From: Tanypteryx hageni
Taxonomy: Eukaryota; Arthropoda; Insecta; Odonata; Petaluridae
Direction of reading: 5' to 3'
NCBI GenBank assembly: GCA_028673005.1
Contig: CM054120.1
Coordinates: 57,596,057 to 57,660,056 of the forward strand
DNA: 64,000 nucleotides
Shown: positions 47,770 to 59,319 of the stretch, piece after piece
Numbering within the stretch: the first letter of the stretch is position 1
Layout: each line of letters starts with the position of its first letter
Notes under the pieces: model-generated
Databases searched by the model: none
What the model was told of the DNA's origin: nothing
Seen by the model: only the letters and a program-made list of their open reading frames with translations
Program-made: the position numbers and the translations under genes

Positions 47770-48870
47770 TCTGTGACGACATAATTATCGGATTTAGTTT
47801 TCTGCCGTCCAAAACCTTTTGCTTTGTGGAAGCTACATAAAAAGCAATTAATCCAATTCTCTTATTTTGTTAATGATTTTGATATCTGATCGTCCTCAGT
47901 CATTCCCCATTAACAATTATGACTATATAGGTGAACAATGGGATATAAAGTTAGCCATAAGCACGAAATCCTTGAATAAAAGTGCATCAGTGGCGTACAG
48001 AAATAGGTGTTCCCCCGCCGGAACGAATATGAAGTCCCGGAAAAAATTAAACAGCATCATAAAATAATTAGCCCCCTTTGGCCATGGATCGCCCCACCTT
48101 CCGCCGCGCTTGGGTGTTAGGTACGGCAATGAACTAACTGCACCTAATGAAAATTACCTTTCCAACTAATATCGCATCAAAAAATAAAACTGAAACATAC
48201 TAATTTCGTTATAAAACGGCGCCGTTACTTTTTTTACCTGAAACTTTTTCAAATATAAACTTTTTTCTAAAATATTTCCTGCGAAGGTAGATTTAACGTG
48301 TATGTGGCACAATTCCTTCGCTATTCGTAAGGATTAAATGACACCCGCTTTTGTTTAATTTGAAATTATATGTTATCCTGATGCGCGTTAGACAATTGAG
48401 TTCCGAACAAATGGTTCTCGAGGCGCCTGAGTGCGTGTTGTCCCCCCTTAAATGCCATTCGACGATAAAATACGCCCGAGACGGGCGCGCCATGTCACGG
48501 AACGTTAATGAAGCCGACTCCGTGTATACGTTAAGTCTCGACTCCACTGAAAAGTCACGTTTCACATACCATCGGCGCTGGTTACGGGTTATTTCTATTT
48601 TCTAGTAACAATTCAGAAAAAAACACGTACTCCCACAGTCACCCACGCGTAGTATGGCACACGAAAAGCAATTCCTCTCCGCCATAGCTTGCTTTGCAAA
48701 GCTCCACTTTTTTTGTGGTCCGAACCCTCGTCGGAGAAAATTCAAATGGAAGAATACGTTGGGTAGCGGTGCAAATTGATAATAAGACAAGCAAAGCTAA
48801 ATATTGCTTTACTTTACTTCGATACATGCTAATCCAGATTATCCTGGCTCTAGAATGGTCACTCATTTGT
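47770..48870 (+). repeat. Dispersed repeat D, copy 2
   Basis: Partner of 17160-18270 in the same orientation, with many substitutions. See copy 1 for landmarks. Confidence 0.75.
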
Positions 48871-50504
48871 AACGCTGCGTAAGTTTCACTCAGTTAAACT
48901 TCGAATAAGAATATATAATTAAAAACTGTTTTTAAATGGTTTTCATTATTCTCAAAATATAGTAAATATTAGAAATATGTAAATTAACAAATACGGAGCA
49001 ATTTTTCTTTGTCTAACATGGAGATGTTATCCCTAACGTAATCATTAATTGATCTGAAATCGATAGCATATTTATGAATAAATAATAATATCTCCGCGTA
49101 AAAATCCGCCGTTGTGATAACCGTTTCATCTATTAAATGAAGTCATTCTGTAGTTTCATATAATTTCTCCATCGTATTTCTTTGGAAAAATATTATTTTC
49201 CATCTATTGTGGCATAATGACTATACATTATATAAATATGTGCTCCAGACGCTGCCAGTTCCCCACCCATGTTTCCGAAGGATCTGGGGGCCACGAAGAT
49301 TCTGGGAGCCCGTTTACGAGTCATTATTTAAATTCTTATTTTTTCCACCCACTGAAAGCAGAGCCTAGCATGGCGCATGGACGAATGAAAATAAACACCA
49401 TTCCTAGAGATCTATCTGTATCCATCAGACCCACATATAAAAGACAAAAGATTCTTGTGCACTGCATTCATTAAGTATGGCGATAATATAGGTAAGAAGG
49501 ATGAACTCAGCACTGTAGATGTGAATACGAGTGCTCAAATCTAGTTAGAGTGGAACGCTTGAAGTACAAACACGATAATCCGTGAAACTTCGATTATTTT
49601 TAGGTGTCTTTCAGGAGAGAATCGTAAATGTAATTTGATAGGTATAAATATACAATAAAATCTTTATATTATTGCATTATAAATTATTTATTTATACATA
49701 TTATTCTATATTACATATTGCTAGATATGAAGGGCCGGAATTACGCACCTCTATTCAATGCATCTCGATTTTTACGTTTTCTGCAAAAAAGAAGAACTAA
49801 GTCATACATACTTAAATATTAGTCTTTTGCGAAAACTGAGATTTCTCACAGGTGACTAACAGAAACTTAATATAAATTATTTTTACTACATGATCATAGA
49901 CTCCCATCCCTTTGCAGGGTATCACAGTGATGTAGATGAACTAATCGCCTTCGGAAGAAAAAATGAGAGAAATACGTAATACAAATATATCCTTAGTTAA
50001 TGAGGGCGCATTAATCGAAACCCTATACTTAAATGATGTCATAACTAATAAAAGATTTATTATATCCGAATAACGGTCACGATTCAAATAACAATTTTAG
50101 ACGACGGTGTAAAATAAGACTTTAACACAATCTTTGTCCTAATAAGGCTCTTAAATCAACAAACCGATTTGCAATTTCATATTTAGCATTTTAAAGTTTC
50201 CTGATTCTTCCCCACTTAACACGAGTTCTTGCTGAGAGAAGTTTGCGTGAGTATGTGGTGTGCGTGGGCATCTGCGTGTTTGTGCACGTGCAGGGCCTTG
50301 GCGAGGAAGCCTACCGCCTGAGACATAAAAACAATATGCCGCCCAAGATCATGATCAGCAACGTTGCTATGTATAATGGCGCACTAGAAATTGCCGCCTG
50401 AGGCTCTCGGTTCTAAAACCCGCCTCATTCCGTGGCCCTTTTGTGTGTGTGTGGGTTGGTTCGTTTGAGCGTGATTTGCAAACTTTAGTCCTGTTATGGT
50501 ATAT
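48871..50504. other. Non-coding stretch
   Basis: A fragment resembling a LINE 3' end (GCAGGGTATCACAGTGATGTAGATGA-type, about 49914-49940) is present. No gene seen. Confidence 0.4.
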
Positions 50505-51055
50505 CAGCTGGTCATCAGATTCATAATCCGAGCTTAAAACGTGGTTCACGATAATTTGCTCTGCAGACCACTGAAGTAAGTTCATTAGAATTCTTCATCC
50601 CTCCCTTCGCCATTATGCCGTGTTGAGGCGTGCCAGACATTATATGTGGACGAAAGAGAACGGCCGTCTACACTACTTCGCTCGGAGTCGTAGGGAAAAT
50701 GTGATTTGGGAGAATGGAAGTGGGAGTGGAGGAATAGAAAGGAAAGTGAAGGGCGGGGTAGGGAGAGCAGAAAAGCAAAGGTCTGCAGAAAAGGAGAAGT
50801 AATGGGTGGAGTCTGGGAGAGGGAAGTTGGAAGACGACACGAGTGAACGAAAGTCTTGAGAAGTGAAAGATGGGAGGTGGAGGGTTCTCGAAGGAAACGA
50901 GTAGGGGAGGATTGCGCGGATGCGAGAAGAGAAAGGAGTGGGAGGGCCCAGAAAGGGGAGGTGGGGTGAAAACAAAGGCACCGAGGTCGTGAAACAAGAC
51001 GACGCGTCGCAGGGGCGTTGGCAAATGCAGATTGGACGAGGTCTGTAGTTCGCTT
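50505..51055 (+). repeat. Dispersed repeat E, copy 2 (purine-rich)
   Basis: Partner of 19295-19745. The middle (about 50690-50970) is almost pure purine on the plus strand. The 162-aa minus-strand frame across it is a by-product of that composition. Confidence 0.7.
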
Positions 51056-52792
51056 TTTAGAGTAAGCGTGCAAATGTTTGCACCATATCTCTCACTCGCT
51101 CCCTATTTCTCTATCTCGGACTATCAGATCGCTTTATATTAACTATGTCGTTTTCTTGTTTTTGATCTATTATCAAATTGTTTTTATCAACAAATAAGTA
51201 TTTGATGAATGCTCGCTAACGGAAGAGTTCTAAAATATTTCTAGAGTATACATAGGTTCTCCTATAGGGTGGTAAAACATTGAATACAAATAAGGAAAGA
51301 GCTCCTGAAGCTGAAAATAAATGGCGTTTAAAAATAATTTGATAATACCGTACGTTAAAATTTAAGTGTATTACAGAATTAGTCTGAAATAAGACTTCAA
51401 AAATGAAATGACATCGGTTTAATAAAAATAAACTGTGTTCGATTTAATTTAATTTAATTTGAAGCAATTTAGTTTTTGAATTTGTCAAAGAGGAATATAT
51501 ATATAAGTATATAAATGAATTTTAACCCCGTTCTGTTGCCCGCTAGAACCTCCACAAGACAACGTGTTCAACAAGACGAAATACTAAATCGATTGGCGTA
51601 AATACGAAGTCTGTCTTCCTTCGTTTAGGACGAGTTTGTGCGTCAGGCAGACAGAGAAACCGAACGAATTAGCATATAATCTAAAAAACAACTAAAAATT
51701 GGTTTGTCCACGTAATAATGAATTTTAGTAAGTTCCTCTAAAGTGGAAAGTCTAAAGTGGTGAGCAATTATTCATCCACTCCAATAATATCAGACTCTTT
51801 TATATGTTATATGTATGTTATATCCTCTTCTGTAAGGAACGTCTATATCTATTGATATCCTCCTCTGTAAGAAACGTCTATATATAATGATATCCTCGCA
51901 CACTCAGCTGGTCGCCTGCACGAAATAATGTCGCGAAATCACCGACAGAAACGCCTGTCACAACTCAAGCCGGAGTCGATCCCGATCTTTTAAGGGGTCG
52001 GAGAAAGAGGATCAGGAATAAAATTTGATTTTTTGACATTTATTTTTTTTATAAAAAATTATGGTGTTCAGGTACAAATAGTAGGTATTTTATAAAATGC
52101 ATACTTTATTTAAGATTTATCTACATTCAATTTAAACAAATTAAGTTTATATACACGCGTAGGTACACGGTTTATACGTAGTAGTTTTACCTTAGTATAT
52201 GCACTACAATAGTATTCTATAGAGGAACCCCCAACTTACGCGAACTCGCACTAACGCGGGGGCACCAGGAACCTATTCCTCGCGTACTACGTTTTTGTGG
52301 CCAACTTCTACTGAAACTATAAATATAGTAATTTAATTCTAAAGAAGATTGATAGCGAATAACAAAACTAACAACAACTAACAATGCAGTAATGACAATA
52401 TTTTTACAGCAGACGAAATATGCAAAACGATGAATATATGGTTAGTACAACGTTAGTAATACGTTTGTGTAAGTTGCAGGCGGAGTCATTAGTTGGACTG
52501 TTCCAAGAATTTCCGTGCGGAGCCTGGGTGAGGGAGTATAGGCAGCTGGGCGAGGAAGGGGGGGAGCAGGTGTGGTTTATATACTCGTGCGGAGACAGGA
52601 GAGGGGAGGAGCGGTTAAAATCAGCCTAGGAAAATGGCGGTTAGGAGCTAGGGCGTCGGGAACTTGTAAGTAAAGCCGCGTCCACATTTGGCAGAAGAGC
52701 ATGAACGAACACAAACGAGCAAACAAACGTTCGTTGACGAGTCAGGAAAAGCACGGGTAATGTGAGAGAATCCTGTTATTTATCGTTGGTTA
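51056..52792. other. Non-coding stretch with short repeats
   Basis: Two tandem 35-bp units (51821-51855 and 51856-51890, TATCCTCYTCTGTAAGRAAC...) have an inverted relative at 58199-58247. A pogo-like end (AACTTACGCGAACTCGC) lies near 52232. No gene seen. Confidence 0.5.
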
Positions 52793-53250
52793 GAACTCAA
52801 ATGGATAACGCAGCAGCGGTCTGGGATCCATATAAGAGGGTTTCATAAGGGATTTAGAAAAAATACAGCGGCGAGCAGCTAGATTCGTGAAAAAGTATTA
52901 CGATAAAAAACAGCGTTACGTTACTCATTGATGAGTTGAGTTGGCCATCGTTGAAAGATCGTGGATTACAGGCGAAACTTAAACTTCTAGATAAATATAG
53001 GTCGGAGATATTCGTAAATGAAATGAAGGATATTATTCGACAACCAACATATATCGGACGGAGGGATAATGAGGACAAGATTCGCGAAGTAGATAGTAGG
53101 ACGGAGAGGTATAAGGAGTCCTTTTCCCTAGGGCAATACGTGACCACAATAGATAACTGTGAATAATAATTAGTTAGAAACTTTGTGCGCGGCACCCCCT
53201 GCCATCCACCGTCAAGGTGACTTGCAGGGTAATATGTAGATGTAGATGAA
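52793..53250 (+). pseudogene. Non-LTR retrotransposon (LINE) ORF2 3' end
   Basis: The plus strand encodes the C-terminal end of a Jockey/CR1-type ORF2. It starts with AAAVWDPY and, after frameshifts, LEKIQRRAARFV-like and ELSWPSLKDRGLQAKLKLLD. It then has EIFVNEMKDIIRQP and REVDSRTERYKESFSLG, ending at TAA 53164-53166. The 3' UTR (53167-53250) ends in ATGTAGATGTAGATGAA, a terminal repeat common in arthropod LINEs. The element is 5'-truncated, as is usual for LINE insertions. Confidence 0.8.
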
Positions 53251-53872
53251 TGCAGTGTGGACGTGTCTTCGAACGCGAACGAACAACGTTCCGCCATCTG
53301 TCGATATATATACCACCTTCCATAAGCAAGACGGAAAAGTCCTTTCTCACCAAAACATACACTAGATCGTCTCTTAACTTTAATTCTGCTTTAAAAGCTA
53401 CACTTCATTTTGGCTCACCATAACCCGCATGAATATTCGATACTTTCTCCAATCCATACGAGTTCTGCTCTCCGATGTAATATCACCTTTACAAAATAGA
53501 AACAATCTCCAAAATAATAATGTAATACTTTGTCATATGTGGAAAATATTGTATGTATTACTACATGCTACAATTTATTCTTAATGGTTGTTGTTTCGGA
53601 GCGGAAGAAATGGCCGCCTTGCTGCTCTGTGCCGTTAAGCACGGCGCCTTGGACTCTCGCTCCGCTTTCCCACCCTTAGCACTTTGATCGTCACAATGCG
53701 TTCCTGCTGATGTCGTTATCCCGGATGAAAGCTTGTTTGTCATTTCGAACGATATTTGCTAATCTTGATGACTATCATCTTTACCAAAACTACCCCCCTA
53801 AAAACATAAACCCGTGCCCAAGTCCTGGCGACGCCAGTTAGTGGGCCTCTTCAGTGGCGTGGGCCCGGTTGC
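53251..53872. other. Non-coding stretch
   Basis: Contains a small palindrome CTGGCGACGCCAG near 53825. No gene seen. Confidence 0.45.
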
Positions 53873-53880
53873 ATTGCACC

Positions 53881-54047
53881 CAGGGCTGTAGTGGACGGTA
53901 TACTGTAGTACGCGCCGTATAACCGCTGCTTTTTTCTAATGAATAGGGTATACCCTCTGCTTTTTAAAATGAAATTGGTAAGACCCTGCTTCATGGTTTA
54001 ATTCCAGTATACGGTGTACCCTCTCTTTTTTTGCGACTACAGCACTG
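53881..54047. mobile_element. hAT-type MITE (167 bp)
   Basis: The left end is CAGGGCTGTAGT and the right end on the reverse strand is CAGTGCTGTAGT. GTATAC lies a few bases inside the left end, and again further in from the right end. Flanking 8-bp duplications are ATTGCACC (53873-53880) and ATTGCTCC (54048-54055), 7 of 8 identical. Confidence 0.8.
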
Positions 54048-54055
54048 ATTGCTCC

Positions 54056-55382
54056 CTCTTTACCCCGGTAGTTACGCCGCTGCTCACAACTCACGGGTGT
54101 TCATGACATCTTCCACGCGGTGCTCGTTCCACATTCCTCACTTCCACGCCTCCCATCCCCCAGAGTTAGTAACATTCGTTTCCTCCTCCCATCACGCCAT
54201 CTTATCTTGCACGAACCAACGGAGAGAAGAATCGGCGGCCAAGATGCAAGTTTTTCTACAGCCAGAAAGTTCGTACGTCATTAAAAAAATTCTACGAAAT
54301 ATGCTAGAATGTACAAACATTGCGAAATAGAATTCTTCTCTTTGGTTTATGGGATTCCTATTGAACTCCTGTGTTCCTATGACTCATTCCTTGAGTACCG
54401 TCGTTATAATTCACAATGGTATTGGCGTTTTGAAATATTCCAGAACATTCCAACTCTTTAAAACGCTTTAAAGAGGTTAATGCTTGTTTCGTTCAAATTG
54501 AAGCCTTCGAAATATGACAAAGCAATGGAAAGATACGATGTTGCTATGAAGAAATTTATATAAAAAACGTGTAATATTTGTCAGAAATAAAATTGCGAAT
54601 TCATGTTCTAAGTATAATAAAATCATGTCGTTTTATTTTAATAATAGGCTTGACTTCGCTTTATTTCCTTCAGCACAGATGCACAGTTTGGAAATCTACC
54701 GTCTGATACGAAAAGACAAAATGCAAAATTATAAATCACATATTATCACATTTATTTTTTCATGTACAAAATTTTTGTTTCGCCATTTTTCTGCACATAA
54801 CATAAGTTACAGTAGAGATGTTGTGTGTATGTGTGCGTGCGGGCGGTGCCGTGGCGCGGAAATCTACCGTATAAGGCAGGGGTTCCCAACGCGGGGCCCG
54901 AGGGCGCCATGGCTCCCGCAAAGGTTAGCTGTGGGCCCAGATGAGTTTTTTTCAGGTGTCCTTTCTAAAACATTTAGCTTTTATGACTTATAGTTTTGAG
55001 CGCCTACAGAATCTATAATCCAAAAATGAATAATATTTTAATACAATATTTTTATATCATTTACATATCTATGCACATATGTAAGTAATGATGTCAAAAC
55101 AAGTATCGCAGCTTATTTAATTTGTCTTAAATTAATCACATAATTTCATTTTGATTCATTGTTTAATGGAAATTTTGATATTTTCCATACATTGTATTTT
55201 TTAGTTGAATAAATATGGGGATTAAGAGTAAATCAATTTTCCTAGTAACAATATTTGAAATATATTATAAATATACAGACAGCTACCAGCTGAGCTGTAA
55301 GTGATTAGTGGGAAGGGAGAGGGGGAGGAGTGGGAGGATAAAAATATTGAATTTTTTACTTTATTTCATACATATTGAACAA
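54056..55382. other. Non-coding stretch with a single hAT-like terminus
   Basis: CAGGGGTTCCCAACGCGGGG near 54877 is a typical hAT MITE end, but no matching opposite end is seen, so the copy is truncated. Otherwise no gene. Confidence 0.45.
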
Positions 55383-55540
55383 ACATTGTTTTTCGGTCTT
55401 AATTTCAGATTTGAGCAGAGATTTATGATTCTTTCTGTAATCTCACAGCTTCTGTTAATTCGAAGGCACATATCCTGTAAATGTTTAATTAAAATATATT
55501 GACGATTCTTGTACTAAGTTATGTTAATTTTCTCCTACAG

Positions 55541-55620
55541 CTAATATACAGCAATCACTGATGCCTCGCAGCGTCGAAAACCTCTACCTGTTGATTCAGT
55601 GTCAACCGCTCTCACGTAAA
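55541..55620 (+). other. Satellite core (exon-like) 1, 80 bp
   Basis: Preceded by TTTTCTCCTACAG and followed by GTAAGT. One frame is open but the same frame has stops in other cores, so coding is not supported. Confidence 0.6.
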
Positions 55621-55671
55621 GTAAGTTCGTTTATTACACATATTTTCCTTCTTTTCTGTATTAATTTGACA

Positions 55672-55822
55672 GGAACGGAGGGGAGGTGGTTAGAAATGTC
55701 GTGCATCACGCGACCCGTATTTGTGCCATTCACGCGCTTTCAAGTTGACTCATATAAGGAGTAAACTCAAACGTCTCCTCCTATTCTTTGATTATCTTTC
55801 GAGACGTGCGTGTATGTAAGTT
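55672..55822 (+). promoter_or_regulatory. Promoter-like block P1
   Basis: A CpG-richer segment (GTCGTGCATCACG, CACGCGCTTTCAAGTTGACTC) leads to a TATA box (TATAAGG, 55753-55759) and then GTCTCCTCCTATT and GAGACGTGCG. It is one of three conserved copies. A TGTAAGTT donor-like site follows. Promoter function is inferred from motif and conservation. Confidence 0.45.
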
Positions 55823-55937
55823 CCTACTTCGTGGTTTATTTAAATTTATTTCTTACTTCATGTTGAAATATTGCATTTTGTTTTTAATTTCAGACTTTAC
55901 TGAGCTAAATATTTGTTTCAATAATTTTACCCTGCTG

Positions 55938-56018
55938 CTAATATACTGCAATCGCTGAGGCCTCACAGCGTTGAATTAATTTCTACATGTTGCTTCGGTG
56001 GCCACTACTCACGAGTAG
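55938..56018 (+). other. Satellite B-type core with weak splice sites
   Basis: The acceptor position reads CTGCTG instead of TACAG and the donor reads GGTACA. Confidence 0.5.
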
Positions 56019-56182
56019 GTACATTTATTAAGCATTTTTCCTTTTTAGCATTATTCATTTTAATAAATTAACAGTTTTTAAGGGCAATGTGCGTAGTATC
56101 CTTTTACATTGTTTTTCGGCATTAGTTTCAGATTTGAGCAGAGACGATTGTTTCACTAAATTAAGTCAATTTTCTCCTACAG

Positions 56183-56262
56183 CTAATATTCTTTAATCAC
56201 CGAGACCTAACAGCGTCGAAAACTTCTCCCTGTTGCTTCAGTGGCCACCGTTCTCAAGTAAA
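56183..56262 (+). other. Satellite core (exon-like) 2, 80 bp
   Basis: Acceptor TTTTCTCCTACAG, donor GTAGGT, exactly 80 bp between. The monomer has an internal deletion upstream of the acceptor. Confidence 0.6.
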
Positions 56263-56901
56263 GTAGGTAAATTTATTACGCATATTTTCCTTCTTAGCTT
56301 TATTCATTTGAATCTAATAACAATTCTTGAGTGCAATTTTCGTAGTATCCACTTACAGAGAATGAATTTGGTTAACATCTCGCCATATTCGATTGACGCA
56401 TATATTTTAACCGTTGACAGTTCATAGTACGCGGCAATTGTGAATTTATTATTATGCAGTGTTCTATTTACATTGAACTCATATACTGTAGTTCTAGTCC
56501 TGCACATGGAGGTTTTATGCAGTAGCTTCGCGAGAAACACATTCTAAGGCGTAACACTAACATTTTGTTACTTATGCAGAGAGATTTACTACATTTTTAT
56601 TCATATTTTAATCTGTATAATATTTTGCAAAAATTGGAATTTATAAATTCTTGATTTCTAGTAGTAACAATGAAATTTCTGTTTTAAGGTTAAATGGGTA
56701 TTAAGTTTTGAAACAGTTTCATTAATAATTTTTACGATGTTATTTCGTTCCTCGTCGTATTCGGAAATGTTAAGTTCTCTTATTATTTCATTGGCATATA
56801 GGTATATAGAGTACGTAATACTAATTTTCGATTACTTCCCCATTATAAATTTAAGTAATAAATTTTTTGGAATGTCTTTTAAATATTTTTCACTCTCATT
56901 C

Positions 56902-57865
56902 TGTTGCTCGGTGAATTACGATTTTTCCTCTTCGTTTATTAGTCATAATATATTTTTTAAATTGAAACGATAATTTGTTAATTTTTTTAATTTAATATAT
57001 TTTGCCGTGCTAGATCCTTACTCGTTATATTTCTTGAAAAGTATGAACATTTAAGGCGCAGCACTAACATTTTGTTATTTTCTGTGGATAAACATATTAC
57101 CTTTGTAAAGTGTTATGCAATAATTGGCATATATAATTTTTATTTCTGGTACTTTCAACGCATTCGCAGTTTAAAATATTTTAATTTTTACTTGTTATTT
57201 CGATCCACGTAATATTTAAAAATTTTAAGTTGTCTTATCCATTCATTGATACATATAAAAAATTCCTAATATGTAATATATATAACTCATTTGTAAATAT
57301 ATAATATTACATTTTAAATTCAAAAGGTATTTTATGTATGTATGAAAAGTTATATGTATTTTTTATAGTCTTATTTCGTGATTCTCTGTATAACGATTTC
57401 TAAGGAGTCTTCTTATTTTATTTTCCACTAGCAGAATAGCCCGTTTCTCGCCCGGAATAACTATAATTTATATCTTGTGAATTCCCGCTGTACACTTCCT
57501 CTTTTGAAATTTCTACACAAACTTATTCTGTTGCTCGGTCTATTACGATTTTTTTTCTGTTCGTTTATTAGTCATAATATAATTTTTAAATTGAAACGAT
57601 AATTTGTTTATTTTTTTAATTTAATATATTTTGCCGTGCTAGATCCTTACTCGTTATATTTCTTGAAAAGTATGAACATTTAAGACGCAGCACTAACATT
57701 TTGTTATTTTCTGTGGATAAACATATTACCTTTGTAAAATTTTATGCAATATTTGTCTTCTTTTTTATTGTCCACTAGCAGAATAGCCCGTTTCTCGCCC
57801 GGAATAATTACAATTCATATCTTGTGAATTCCCGTTGTACACTTCCTCTTTTGAAATTTCTACAC
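56902..57865 (+). repeat. Local duplication A-B-A'-B' inside the array
   Basis: 56902-57140 is repeated at 57528-57755 (shared TTGCCGTGCTAGATCCTTAC and AGCACTAACATTTTGTTATT). 57434-57525 is repeated at 57779-57865 (shared AGAATAGCCCGTTTCTCGCC). The A'-to-B' spacing is shorter, so the second copy carries a deletion. Confidence 0.85.
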
Positions 57866-59143
57866 AAACTTTTATTAGCGCCATCTAACGTAGAGAGACT
57901 GAATTAAAGTTACTATCGAGATTAAAAATTTTTTCTTACTTTAAACTAATAAAGAGGGAGTTTTCGAATTTTTTCCTTTAATGAATTGCGAAAAAGTACC
58001 CACATGCAAATTGTGCCCCAACCTTCAGCGGACGGACATGCAAACTATCTGCTTTATTAGTATGCATAAAATATTATTCAAAATTTTATTATCCTATTTT
58101 TATTTAATTTTCATTTTACATATATACTTTACGATGGTAAATACTTGGTCTTTATACGGCTTTTTCATTTTATTGTAGTTCATTCATTGATATGTAGATA
58201 TCATTGTATATAGACGTTTCTTACAGAGGAGGAAGAGGGAGATATAACATACATATAGGAGGATACTAATGTTTAGGCACTTCCAGATGAGCTGGAGATT
58301 TGAAATTTTTTTCCTGGATAGGATTTTTTATAAAACCGTATAGAAAGAACGAAAATCTTGAAAAAGTGCAACAATACGGCGGCTAAAAATTCGCAATTGT
58401 TTTAAAAAAATTTCGAGGTTTATGTATTTCAAAAATACTACGGATATAATTCTGGTAAACGCGAATGAATTAGCTTTTTGATTTGAGAAGACGGTAATAT
58501 ATTAGAAAGGGGCCGATAAATATTCGCTAATCTGGGAATAGAAAAAATATTTTGTACCCACCAAAAGATATCTTATCACTTACATGAATCTTTTTGCATG
58601 ATTTGGTGAAATTCTTCTCAAGGCATGACTAGTACGTATTTATGTGAAATTTTTAGGTTTATCTCCTACACTAGACAAGTTTCTAGATCTCACTTGTGCT
58701 GAAGGGAGAAATTTTATTTAATAGTAAGGTGTTGGGTGGAATGCTAAGCGGAGTTTAGTTGATCTCTTAGATATAGGCATTTCCTTGCATATTTCACCCC
58801 TGCCAAACTGGCGCTACCTTCTCCATTGTCACTGCCTATAATTTAGCATCTTCGGTAATTTATAAAGTGTCTGTACCAGCGTAAAAGTTACCACCATCGA
58901 TAAAGGGATAATACTGAAAAGGATATCTACATGTAAAAATTAAAAAAAATTTTGTATTGAAAGGACTCACCAAAGATTCTCTCGATAATCTAATAAATTT
59001 TCCTCATAGCCACGCGATATATAACGTTTTTTTCTACCTTGTCTAGTTGTTCCTAAAACTTAAAATTCCAATAAACTCAGTCATGTGATATTCGTCTCGG
59101 TCGCTTTTAATGGCGTCCATTGGTGACATTCTGCATATGACAA

Positions 59144-59280
59144 GTAGGGAGGCGATTAGAAACGTCGTGCATCACGTTGCCCGGCCTTGTGCAATTCACG
59201 CGCTTCCGAGATGACTCATATAAGGAGTCCACTCAAATGTCTCCTCTTCTTTCATTAGATTCAGAGACGTGCGGGTAAGA
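59144..59280 (+). promoter_or_regulatory. Promoter-like block P2
   Basis: Same layout as P1, with TATAAGG at 59219-59225. A TCATTAG initiator-like motif follows about 33 bp downstream, then GAGACGTGCGG and a GTAAGA donor-like site. Confidence 0.45.
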
Positions 59281-59319
59281 AAGCTCCGTCTTTGTGCTTC
59301 TTTTAAGTTTATTTCTTTC

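Noticed and set aside
50585..51073. 162-aa minus-strand ORF
   Set aside because: It reads across the purine-rich tract of repeat E. Ser/Pro/Leu-rich composition follows from the base skew, and overlapping frames are equally open.
54841..54960. tRNA or small RNA gene in the GC-rich patch near 54.9 kb
   Set aside because: The GC-rich sequence is a hAT-type terminus, and no cloverleaf or A/B box arrangement could be drawn.
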